The position numbers and the translations under genes are program-made. 30,447 bases of DNA from Amanita rubescens (lineage: Eukaryota > Basidiomycota > Agaricomycetes > Agaricales > Amanitaceae): NCBI GenBank assembly GCA_015039365.1, contig WION01000592.1, forward strand, positions 1 to 30,447. Direction: 5' to 3'. The notes beneath the pieces were generated by a model that saw only the letters and a list, made by a program, of their open reading frames with translations, was not told the origin of the DNA and searched no databases. Shown one piece after another: positions 10,074 to 19,691 of this stretch. The first letter of the stretch is position 1. Each line of letters begins with the position of its first letter.

Positions 10074-10083
10074 AGGAGAAGGG
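10074..10083 (+). other. Polypurine tract
   Basis: AGGAGAAGGG is the purine-rich run just before the 3' LTR, separated from it by CTA. In LTR elements this tract resists RNase H and primes plus-strand DNA. Confidence 0.65.
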
Positions 10084-10086
10084 CTA

Positions 10087-10518
10087 TGTTACAAACGTAC
10101 GTCATGGCCTATCTTTTCTTTATCTTATCATCTACGTCATCCCTCCTACGTCATTGATTGCATATGCGTTCCTTCTGGAATATTCATCGTTTATCATATG
10201 CTACTCCATTTTATCACATGCATGTCAATTATCACATGTAAACTGTTCCATTATCACATGCAACTGTTTCATTATCACATGCATTCCTACTTACTATATT
10301 TGCGTATATACCTTGTACTATATAAAACTACGCAAATATACAACTAGACCTCAGTCTAGTTTTAACAGTCAAAATCTGTCTTGTTATCATCTAAGCTCCC
10401 TTGAGGACTTATCTGATAACATTCTTATCAATTTGAACGTTCTTAAGTGCCGGAACTCCCTTGAGGAACCTACGGTACCTGATAGGCTTGACTTATCAGT
10501 GGACGAACAAACGTAACA
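10087..10518 (+). repeat. 3' LTR (432 bp)
   Basis: It starts TGTTACAAACG and ends ACGTAACA, and is followed by the duplication TGGAA at 10519-10523. It carries four ATCACATG repeats against three in the 5' LTR, through an 18-bp block at about 10219-10236. TATA box and R-region sequences are the same as in the 5' LTR. It faces the NLR remnant in antisense orientation. Confidence 0.95.
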
Positions 10519-12900
10519 TGGAATGGATAAAAGCAGGGTGGGAGTCCCTGAGCCCCCTCAGTTTAGCCCCAGTTGAGGCATCCCACACTTGCACTCTGCT
10601 GTCATATGAGCTAGAGATGATGTGTGTGCTGCCAGCAGAGACAGTGTCAGAATGAATGGAACTTTCAGTTTGTATAACCACCAGTGGCACATCACTAGCC
10701 ATCCTATGAGTGAAGGAAGTGATGTGAGGGAACTGGTCTCTCCTCTGTTGAGAGAGAGTGGATCCTGTTGACCAGATTGCCAATGCAGAGATGTACAGGT
10801 GCAGTGTGGACAAAGCTGGTGGATGTGCAACAGTGGCAAAATTGGCTGCTTCAGCAATGTTGGCAGTAAAGTTGAAGTTTGGATTGTGACCGCTGGATCC
10901 AAGTAGGTTCATTGCCTCAATCCAGAAGAGAATCCGGATACGAAGAAAGTCCGTGATACAATCGCAGAGATTCAACTTGTCATCAGCCTCCGTTTCGTCA
11001 AGGCCAAATGATGAGCCCAGTGCCGAGAGGCGTACCTCAGGATGGCGTTGATATTGGTGTCAACCCGGTGCTGGGTCCTCAGAATCGAGTACGAATGAGG
11101 ATGGAATGTTACCTATATTGAAGCGCAGCAACTTCAACATGAAATCGAAGCAATAGTTTGTGAGGAGTGTGGTGGTGAGGTTGGATTGACATGGAAATCC
11201 GGTGACCATCAAGCTCGAATGTCGATCGTGTCTGACTGAAGATGAAGTCGGGAAATGATGCGTGGTACCAAAGAACCTGGTCATCTCAACACCATGATCG
11301 CAGTTCATCTGATTCAGCGAGGAGGGTAGCAGTAAGAGATGTCGATGCGCGTTCAAATGTACAGAGGAAGGTATGAAGGATGCACAGACGAGAGTCGAAG
11401 AGGTCGTCGTCACGCAGGATTTGCTGATAAAACTCGTGAATGAGTAATGGTCGCCGTGTACCACTTGCTGAAAATGATTGCCGGACTTGCAGTTTTCGCA
11501 ATAGCTTGCACTGCTCGTCTACCGTGACCAGCGGACGTGGTGTCAAATATCTCACGATAGTTGCGGCGGAAATAAACAGACCGCCCGCCAGTTGTTCCGC
11601 GGTCTCCAGCTCTGGCTTTCCCGCAAAGTTCGGAAGCTTGACGTGCAGGTCCTTGGTGATATCTGATTCTATATGCTCAATCAGCACGTCTTGTTGATTG
11701 TCCTGAATATGGTCCTGAGTCTTGATGAAACCCGGACCTCCAACGGCTTCGATCTCATCCAATGCATCAACGATGATGAGGTAAGGTGGGAGCTCTGTAT
11801 GACGTTGGGATTTGGACTTCTCCCATGGACCAATAAAGAGGTTCTCCATCTGCTCGGTCAACTTGTCGGCCGAGTCGAACTTGTCTGACTCATGCAAAGC
11901 ATGCGCATACGATCTCGACCTTCGAGCGAGCTGGTATACAAGGGTGGGTATAATGTGGATTTGTCGTCTTGTCTCTTCAAATTGGCGGGACAAGAAAAGG
12001 TGCCGCCCAAGACGGTATGTCATCCTGTATGTTCTTTCTTCTCAAGCCCATCGAAGTGCTGGGCAATGCTTTCCAGCCAGCTTGACCGGTCAGCCAGAAT
12101 ACAGGCGGGCAGTCCGCCGAGATGGCCTCAGCCCCCATGTGATTACATCCTTGAGAATCTGCTCACGCGTTCCTTCGGTGCATGGGTCGCAGGTCACTGT
12201 CCCCCCGCCCCCCAAGTCAGCATTGTAGATCGCCTTCCGAGCGCGCATATGGTCAAGCTGCGATAGCTGATGGATGATCAGCGCTCGTCCTAGTGGAAGA
12301 TTGTGATGTTTACCTTGATCTCAGAGTGTATATCATCCATCTTTCTCTCGGTGGTCCAGGCGATGTCGAGCTGGATGTAATTTGATAGGAAGTTCAATAG
12401 GGTTGGCCTGGAAAGTCTTCCTAGCCTTGTTTGAATGCGTCCTCTATGGCGCTTCTGTCTGCTTCGTTCTCCAATAACTGTCTAAGTGTTCCTTTTGAGG
12501 CCATTTGCTCTAGCTTGCGGATTTCATCCCGAGGATCCTACGCATATTGGTTCAGTAATGTCTACGATTTTGTTATGTGAATGGCTTACCCGACAAAGGC
12601 CATCATTCGTGGTTTTGCAGAGTCAGGGATACCTTCGTCCAAGACCTTATTCACAGCGAAGAATCTTTCAGCAGTCTAAATGATGATTTCTTCGAGGGCG
12701 TCCTTGTTATCTTTAACCGCCTGAAGCAAAGAATCAGCGAGTGTGAACTAAGACAGGCGGACAATGTACATTTTTTATGTCGAACTCCATCGAGACATCC
12801 CTCGACCTTCTTGAGCAACATGTCCAAGCGACTGCGACTATATCTTTGAGTTTTGCGGTTGAGAAATTAGAATACACCGAGAACGCGGTGGCTGTGTCCG
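10519..12900 (-). pseudogene. NACHT-WD40 NLR-type pseudogene, 5' and middle part
   Basis: Minus-strand fragments give an N-terminal region (12600-12860, ending MMAFVG at a GTAAG donor), then QLDHMRARKAIYNAD and GTREQILKDVITW (12120-12270), FWLTGQAG of the P-loop (about 12080), LIIVDALDE as Walker B (about 11755-11780), a helical region, and the first WD40 motif HIISSSYDSRVQVWDASTGA near 10560. Fungal NLRs of this type use a NACHT NTPase and WD40 sensor in self/non-self responses. The gene is broken independently of the retroelement. The P-loop lacks an intact GKS/T in frame: the sequence after GQAG only matches the family (SIAQHFDGLEKK) after a frame change. A second frame change follows near 12005. 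An in-frame TAG lies at 12676-12678. Confidence 0.75.
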
Positions 12901-12921
12901 ACGGAGATTGAATCCTTGACC

Positions 12922-13729
12922 ATGAGCGACGACGACCACCGACCAATCGACGCCGTCACCTCCATCTCCACCGACCTGCGGTATGGTAACGACCCCAAGG
13001 GAAAGACAGAGGAGTCCAGTTCACCTCCCCGTGAGCTCGAAACAGAAACCGACGGCGGCAAGGGCACCGCAACGACATGGCAAGCGATATACTCGCCTGA
13101 GTACAATGCGTACTATTTCTACAACACGGAGACGCAAGAGACAACTTGGTCGAACCCTCTCGCATCGTCTGAACCAGCGGCGTCAACTTCAGCGGCGTTA
13201 CTTTCCACGGATCCGCGCCACGACGCCATGCAACAGGCGGCAATTTCTCGGGGCATAGACCCCGCTTTGGCACATCTAGACCCATCCCTAGGGTCTGCTA
13301 TACCCTCCGCTTCCGTCGGTCCAGATGGCATGTCGTTTAGCGCCAAATTTAACGCTCGGACGGGGCAGTTCACCCGCCCAGATGGCCGCGATCCGACTCA
13401 TCTATCGGAGTACGAGCGTATGAAGCGTATGAGTCAGTTTTATTTCGATGTTGGTGCATGGGAGGACCAGCTGTCTGCACAGGGAGGCAGTATCAAGGGT
13501 GAGGAAACGATGAAGAAGCGCAAACGACCATCGAAGAAGGACCTGGTGAGTTGTCCTCCATTTATTTAATTCACCCCTTTTCTGTTTGCTCCATGTCCTG
13601 GATCGTGTAAAAAAAAGTGTCGGAAAATGCTGACGGAGAAGCTCCTCTTTGTATGCATGCATTTAGGAACGATTCAAGGAGCAGAAGAAGTTGAAGAAGA
13701 TTGCCAAGACGGCATGGTTGCGGACGTGA
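12922..13729 (+). CDS. WW-domain protein, two exons
   Basis: Exons 12922-13545 and 13667-13729 give 228 residues. The intron starts GTGAGT and ends TTTAG, and joining is in phase (KKDL then ERFK). The first ATG is used. One WW domain spans about residues 51-80: first Trp 53, the YYF block at 64-66, second Trp 76, then Pro 79. This fold binds proline-rich or phospho-Ser/Thr-Pro peptides. After it come a low-complexity Ala/Ser linker, a conserved-looking [15 protein letters not shown] segment near 137-151, and a lysine-rich C-terminus ([17 protein letters not shown]) that could be a nuclear signal. The C-terminal AWLRT matches the style of a small fungal WW-protein family of unknown function. 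Its partner is not deducible here. It is divergent from the NLR remnant. Confidence 0.85.
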
Positions 13730-13842
13730 GCGCGCCCGTCTGGGACAGTGTACAGGAAAAGCATTCGTATCTAGTATGTAGTTGGCACGATCGTAATGAA
13801 ATAGTGTGTCACGTGCGCTACCAACCTTCTTACTCTTTTACC

Positions 13843-15102
13843 ATGGCTTCAGTTCCTCATCTTATGACATTGGCCGATCTGACTGGCCCACAGATCAGAC
13901 GGTTGGTGTTGCACTCATATAAACTCAAGCAGCAGTCACTTCCATGGCTCAAACCAAAAGGCACCATACCGCCGAAGCAGCTCGCCCGACTCACGCTCCC
14001 ATCACAATCCCTGTTCAATAAAACAATCGCACTCTTGTTTTCCAAGCGTAGTACCCGCACCCGCGTCTCCGCAGAGACTAGCACCACCCTTCTCGGTGGC
14101 CAGGCTCTCTTCCTAGGTCAGGAAGATATCCAGCTTGGTGTGAACGAGTCACTCCGTGATACCGCTCGAGTCATTGGAGGGATGTGCCAAGGAATGTTTG
14201 CGCGAGTAGGAGACCACTCAGAGATTGAAGTTAGTTGGAATAAATTGTTTTATCGTTTCAACCATGCTAATGGTCATACCAAGGAACTAGCCAAGTATTC
14301 TCCCGTACCAGTCTGCAACGCTCTCTCGTCCCTTTGGCATCCAACTCAGACTTTGGCAGACCTGTTAACGCTACACGAGCATGCGGATTCGTTCCAACCC
14401 CCTTCGGCAGAACGACCCATCAAGCATCTTCCCGATTTGCCTCCACTGACGATCGCGTACGTGGGTGACTCGGCAAACGTCCTTCATGATATGCTCGTAA
14501 CGTATCCTCGTCTGGGACACCAGCTTCGGGTAGCTAGCCCGGAGAAGTACAGGGCGCCAACGGCCGTGTGGGATCGCGTTGTGGAGTTAGGGTGTGACAA
14601 GGGAATATGGTGGGGCGCAGATCCCAAAGAAGCGGTACACGGTGCGGACGTGGTCGTAACAGATACATGGTTCGCCTTTCTCAATACGGTTGCTCGCCCG
14701 TCGCTGATCCTAGTGTATTATCAGGATTTCTATGGGCCAAGAAGCTGAAAAAGAGGAAAGGCTTCGGGCGTTTCAGGGTTATCAGGTGACAGAACAGCTA
14801 TGCCGCGAGGGTGGTGCAAAAAAAGACTGGAAGTTCCTTCACTGCTTGCCACGTAAGCAGCACGAAGTGGACGATGAGGTGGGTGACATGCCGACATAGG
14901 AGTGGAATGGTGCTAATTTGACAACAGGTGTTCTATGGGCCTCGTTCCCTCGTCTTTCCGGAAGCTGACAACCGCAAATGGACCATCATGGCGGTCTTTG
15001 AGTACGTTGTCTCTTATTGTAGTTGGATGCCAAAGCTAATTCCCCCACCTCAGCATGTACTTTGGTAAACAAAGCCTGCCAAAAGATTTCGACGAGGAGT
15101 AA
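13843..15102 (+). CDS. arg3: Ornithine carbamoyltransferase, five exons
   Basis: Exons 13843-14229, 14284-14669, 14725-14878, 14928-15001 and 15054-15102 give 349 residues. It catalyses ornithine + carbamoyl phosphate to citrulline in arginine synthesis. Motifs: SKRSTRTR (carbamoyl-phosphate binding) near residue 67, [11 protein letters not shown] near 150, the VTDTWISMGQE motif across the second exon joint, and [13 protein letters not shown] near the C-terminus with the ornithine-side HCLP signature. All introns are 49-55 bp with GT-AG ends. Intron 1 is 54 bp and has no in-frame stop, so a retained copy would add 18 residues. The N-terminus starts directly with the conserved domain and shows no clear mitochondrial presequence, although most fungal OTCs except yeast Arg3 are mitochondrial. 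Confidence 0.95.
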
Positions 15103-15144
15103 AAAAAAAACTAAAAATTGCTCTATATATATATACCTAGTTAG
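15103..15144 (+). promoter_or_regulatory. 42-bp spacer with A-run and TATA-like tract
   Basis: The whole space between the OTC stop and the next start holds an A-rich run followed by CTATATATATATA. It must include, or overlap with, both the 3' end of OTC and the core promoter of the TMEM19 gene. A promoter role is inferred from position and the TATA-like sequence. Confidence 0.45.
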
Positions 15145-16172
15145 ATGCATGCCGGCAACCCTGTTCCACGTTTGTCCGCCACTATTGTCACAGCACACAT
15201 GTTCGTCCACTCGCTGGATGTTCCATTCGCGTTTGCATTATTTTTGAGCATCCATGGCTTCCGAAAAAAGTCGCTCTCTCCTGATGGGGCATTGACGGCA
15301 TTCGCAGTCGGCTTTGGAATTATGGCTTCGGCTGTGAAAGCGTACGCAATAGGCCTTATCATCCTCTATCTCGTGGGTAGCAGAGCTACGAAAAGTGAGC
15401 TTTGTATGCTATCTCATGCCGTAACTACTGAGAACGGCCAGTCGGAAAGAAGCAAAAGGCGCGGCTGGAAGAGGGGTATCATGAAGCAGGCTATCGCACA
15501 GGAGGCCAAGTGTTATGTAACAGTCTCTGCGCGTTTATTGGGACCGCACTGTGGGAGATGCACTTTATGCCTCAAGGCATGTATGCGCACATGGCCATGG
15601 GTATTGGTTTCCAAGCATCGGCCGATGCGGCGGTGTATGCGCCTGGGTTGTGGTGCCCGACAGATGGGAGTGTGGGAGGGGGCATGAGCCGCCTGCTGTA
15701 CTACATGATACTTGGGCAATTGGGGTGTTGCCTCGGGGACACGCTGGCATCTGAACTAGGGATACTATCCCAATCGCAACCACGGATGATTACGACATTG
15801 AAGCCGGTACCCCGAGGGACGAATGGGGCAATAACGGTAGAAGGAACGTTGTGGTCTATTATAGGAGGAATATTGGTGGGAATTGGGATGGGAATGAGTT
15901 TGATAGTTGAGAACGGAAAGGCATGTGGGTTAGGATCGTTGATAGAAAGTGTGGGATGGGGAGGAGTGGCAGGGGGATTGGGTAGTATGATTGACTCAGT
16001 GCTGGGAGCAACCGTACAAGAGACGGTGTACAGCCTCTCTCGGGAGAAGATCGTAAGGAATCAAACGGAAGGGGAGAAAATCGGGGGTCGGAACGTTTTG
16101 AGCAACTCTCAAGTTAATTTGTTATCAAGTACGATTTCTGCTTTTCTCATCAGTTTGATGACGTCACTCTAA
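15145..16172 (+). CDS. TMEM19/DUF92 family membrane protein, two exons
   Basis: Exons 15145-15394 and 15442-16172, with a 47-bp GTGAGC...CAG intron, give 326 residues. Family features: KSLSPDGALTAFAVGF near residue 47 (the SxSGAxxAxxVG motif), CNSLCAFIGTALWE, and GCCLGDTLASELGILS followed by ITTLKPVPRGTNG. The last two are the GDTxASE and VPxGTNG signatures of DUF92. Glycine-rich hydrophobic segments indicate roughly six membrane spans. In plants a relative (VTE6) is a phytyl-phosphate kinase; animal TMEM19 and fungal members have no firm role, so none is assigned. The ATG at 15145 is the first in frame, and the upstream gene ends only 42 bp earlier. The stop lies 48 bp before the glycogen synthase start. 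Confidence 0.88.
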
Positions 16173-16220
16173 TATATATTACTTTTATTCCTTTCCTCAT
16201 CATCTCCCTTCCCATCAACC

Positions 16221-18747
16221 ATGTCATCCCACGACAAGCGAGACGTTTCTTCCCCAATTCTCTTCGAGTGCGCTTGGGAGGTAGCAAACAAAGTCGGTGG
16301 AATCTACACCGTTATAAAGACAAAAGTACCAGTCACCGTCGCAGAATATGGTGACAGGTACTGCCTCATCGGTCCTCTATCTTACAAGACTGCTCCAATG
16401 GAGGTCGATCAAGAAGACCCCGAAGATCCGCATATCGCTGCTGCCCTCCAAGTCATGCGCGATAGCGGTGTAAAGGCTCTCTACGGCCGATGGCTCATCG
16501 ACGGCGCACCCCACGTCCTCCTCTTTGACACCGGAAGTCAGTACTCAAAGGTTGATGAATGGAAGGGTGATCTTTGGAACCTCGCTGGCATACCCAGCCC
16601 CCCAAACGACCACGAGACAAATGAAGCTATTGTTTTCGGCTATATCGTCGCTTGGTTCCTTGGCGAGGTTAGTCTACTTGACCCCTGATCGCTATTTTTA
16701 CTGACCCTTCCGATTCCCTAGTATGTTTCTCGCCAACTCTCGACAGCTGTCATTGCCCACTTCCACGAATGGCAGGCTGGCGTGGCAATCCCCCTTTGCA
16801 GAAAACGTCACCTCGACATCACGACAGTTTTCACGACCCATGCCACACTTCTCGGCCGATATCTCTGCGCCGGATCAGTCGACTTTTACAATAACCTCCA
16901 ATACTTTGACGTCGACCACGAGGCAGGAAAACGCGGCATATATCACCGCTATTGCATAGAGCGATCCGCTGCTCACTGCGCTGACGTTTTCACCACCGTT
17001 TCTCACATTACGGCATATGAGAGCGAACATTTACTGAAAAGGAAACCAGACGGTATCCTACCAAACGGCTTAAATGTTGTCAAATTTCAGGCTATGCACG
17101 AGTTCCAGAATCTTCATGCCACAAGCAAGGCCAAAATTAACGAGTTTGTCCGTGGTCATTTCTACGGTCATTACGACTTTGACTTGGAGAACACGCTCTA
17201 TGTACGTCAAGCTCAACTCGTCCTTACTCAGACAATAACTAAATTATTTCAGTTCTTTACTGCAGGACGTTACGAGTACCGTAACAAGGGCGTGGATATG
17301 TTCATCGAATCGTTAGCCCGTAGGCATCAAAGCACTATCACCCTGCGCGCAAAATTGACACTTGTCCAAAGGTTTAAATTACCGCCTACAAAAATCCGGT
17401 TCATCAACGACAGTCGTCGCATTCATCATCATGCCCGCCGCAACTCATTCTTACACAGTCGAAGCTCTTAAAGGTCAAGCTGTGACCAAACAACTCCGGG
17501 ATACCGTGACCGAGATACAGAACCGCATTGGTGCGCGGCTTTTCGAGCATGCCGCAAGATTTCATGGGTAAGTTGCCCGATATTCATCCCCTCCCTCGCT
17601 TGAATAGCCTGCAGAGATCAAAAGGCTGTCCCAACTCCGAGCGAACTCTTATCAGAAGAGGATCAATTCTTGCTCAAGAGGCGCATATTCGCTCTCAAGC
17701 GCAATGCTCTACCCCCCGTCGTAACCCATAACATGGCCGACGACAGCACTGACCCCATCATCAACCAGATACGACGCGTCAAGCTATTCAATGCAAGTTA
17801 CGACCGGGTCAAAGTCATATTCCATCCCGATTTCCTCAACAGTAACAATCCCATCCTGGGGCTAGATTATGAAGAGTTTGTGCGTGGTTGTCATATGGGC
17901 GTCTTTCCAAGCTACTACGAACCATGGGGATATACCCCGGCGGAATGCACCGTCGTCAGTGTCTTTGCTAACCAACAACAAGTCAACTATTGATCCATTA
18001 GTAGATGGGCATTCCCTCCATTACGACTAATTTGTCTGGTTTTGGTTGCTTCATGCAGGATCTGATAGAGAAACCCGATGACGAAGGCTGTTATATTGTC
18101 GATCGTCGATCGCAATCCGTCGAGGACTCGGTCAACCAGTTGACAAATTATATGTTTGGCTTTACACAAAAAGCAAGGCGTCAGCGCATTAACCAACGAA
18201 ACCGCGTTGAGAGGCTAAGTCCTCTGCTTGATTGGAAGAATCTTGGCATCGAATACAGCAAAGCCCGTCAGTTGGCGTTGAGGCGTGCTTACCCCGACGC
18301 CTTCGCAGAAGGCGAAGACGACTATTTCAGTGGCGTTGAAAGAATGCCCCCTGCAAGTGTTCCCGGAAGTCCCAAGATACGAGGTATAGCCACGCCGGGC
18401 GATATTGGAACTCTGACCGAAGATGTACGTTCACACCCTCGTGATTGATGACAATTGCTTCACCGATCACGTTAGATGGAGAAGTTACGAACTAGTGATT
18501 ATCGCGGGTACCATTGGCCTGAAGAAGATGAAGATTCTTACCCCTTGTACGTTATTTCTTTCCAAAACCATTGTTTGCCAAGGCTCATCATCCTCACAGC
18601 CCATTGGTCATGAAAGTCAGATCCAGGTCCAGCTCAGTTATAAGTGGAGCGAGCACACCCGGTGGTGGCACTTTCAAGAGCCTGAGCGAAAGAGATTTGC
18701 AAAGGGCAGATGCGGCGCTAAGCCAGGTGAATGGCATCACAAAATAA
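16221..18747 (+). CDS. gsy1: Glycogen synthase (GT3), eight exons
   Basis: Exons 16221-16667, 16722-17201, 17253-17319, 17372-17567, 17615-17954, 18005-18424, 18476-18546 and 18600-18747 give 722 residues, close to yeast Gsy2. It transfers glucose from UDP-glucose onto glycogen in the cytosol. The N-terminal substrate loop reads [20 protein letters not shown] near residue 12. The catalytic Ex7E motif is EPWGYTPAE (Glu 499 and Glu 507). A basic [10 protein letters not shown] cluster near residue 567 matches the arginine-rich glucose-6-phosphate site of eukaryotic enzymes. The tail is rich in Ser/Thr with SP and TP sites (VPGSP, ATPGD, STPGG), consistent with inhibition by phosphorylation. All introns are about 50 bp and GT-AG. 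It converges on the SDH gene with a gap of about 100 bp. Confidence 0.95.
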
Positions 18748-18850
18748 TTGTTCACTGCACAACATCGCTGCTTGAATTTCACGTAGAATGCGCCGAGTTT
18801 CCCAACATACAAAATCTATTATTGCTAGTTTCGACGGCCGAATATTTATC

Positions 18851-19559
18851 TTATGCTGCCCAGACCTTAGCAATAAGTTCCGTTAGACCTTTTTTTTTAC
18901 CGTTAGCAAGGAAATAAACAATTTAGGCTATATTGCCTACCAATGTCGTTGGTATTGAATTGGTAGATGCCAACAAGTGTGGCAACAGTTGCGGTGCGTA
19001 AAGTCCATGTTGCAATTGATGCAAGGACGGGGAATTTCCGTTTGTGCACGTAGTCAACTAGCACAGTATCAAACTGAAAATAAGTTGTGAGAAAAACGGT
19101 ACTTGGAGCCAGGCAAGTATAACACACCCCGATGTGAGTGTGAATAACCAAACTGACGCCCAGCAGCCCATCAAGAAGAGGAAACTGAGTGCCGCTAGTC
19201 GCAAAGGCGGCTATCGTCATTGGCACAAGACCGGCGGAGAGTAGACGTTCAAACGCCCAGTGATATGAGCCATGCGCACGAGACGAAGGCGGAAAGGGTG
19301 TTGGGTCGTTGACGGTCCCTTCGTAGATTGCTGGTCAGAAATAGTAAGTACACCATGTCCTGGGTAATCAAAATGTCATACGCACGACCGCCCGGAACTA
19401 CACCTCTAGACATATCAGAGGCAGCATGCCTCGCTTTGTTCCCAAGTCAGATAATGTTTCACCAGCTAGCGAAAACGCACTTAATATGGCTGACCTTCTG
19501 ACAGCACGGCGAGATAGGGCTCTTGGAATGCTAGAACGCAGAATTAGGGGAGCCGACAT
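18851..19559 (-). CDS. sdh4: Succinate dehydrogenase membrane anchor subunit (CybS/SDHD)
   Basis: Clear exons, in transcript order: 19330-19128 (IYEGTVNDP to HTHIG), 19073-18941 (FDTVLVDYV to FNTNDI) and 18888-18851 (LTELIAKVWAA and stop). It anchors complex II in the inner mitochondrial membrane and helps bind heme and ubiquinone. Family marks are SYHWAFERLLSAGLVPMT, the HTHIG histidines and VDYVHKRKFP, with three hydrophobic spans. The likely start is ATG at 19559, which opens a basic, Ser/Arg-rich mitochondrial presequence (MSAPLILRSSIPRALSRR). How that first exon joins the second is unresolved: a small exon around 19385-19412 (RGVVPG) or one longer intron both keep frame. Introns at 18889-18940 and 19074-19127 are GT-AG. 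Confidence 0.88.
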
Positions 19560-19691
19560 CCTGTCAAGCTCAAAGGGTAGGTTTCGAAAGCGGGATGGCG
19601 TCCCGCCAGAGTCACGGGATTAGGTGTCGCCGGTCAATTCCGAGATTATATAATCTTATCTTATCTCACTTCCCAGTTTCCAGCAATCTCA
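19560..19691. promoter_or_regulatory. Short divergent promoter between sdh4 and ade13
   Basis: The two start codons face away from each other and lie 132 bp apart. The spacer has an ATTATATAATC tract near 19644-19655 and a GGGATGGCGTCCC inverted repeat near 19602. Shared or bidirectional control of the two housekeeping genes is inferred from arrangement only. Confidence 0.5.

Larger units (their letters stand above)
843..10518 (+). mobile_element. Full-length Ty3/gypsy chromovirus LTR retrotransposon (Tf1/sushi-like), degenerate
   Basis: The element is 9676 bp, or about 8.87 kb without the nested 801-bp insertion and its duplication. LTR ends are TGTTAC...GTAACA, flanked by TGGAA duplications. 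Order: LTR, primer binding site, gag, protease, RT, RNase H, integrase, chromodomain, extra ORF, purine tract, LTR. The RT-RNase H-IN order makes it Ty3/gypsy and the chromodomain makes it a chromovirus. The primer site is complementary to the element's own R region, as in the Tf1/sushi group. Gag and pol frames are broken by TGA codons and frameshifts, and integrase is split by a DNA transposon, so it cannot be autonomous. The LTRs differ by only three substitutions and three indels. Confidence 0.93.

Noticed and set aside
19426..19623. 65-codon plus-strand frame between sdh4 and ade13
   Set aside because: It lies antisense to the sdh4 first exon and intron. The minus strand there encodes a typical mitochondrial presequence.
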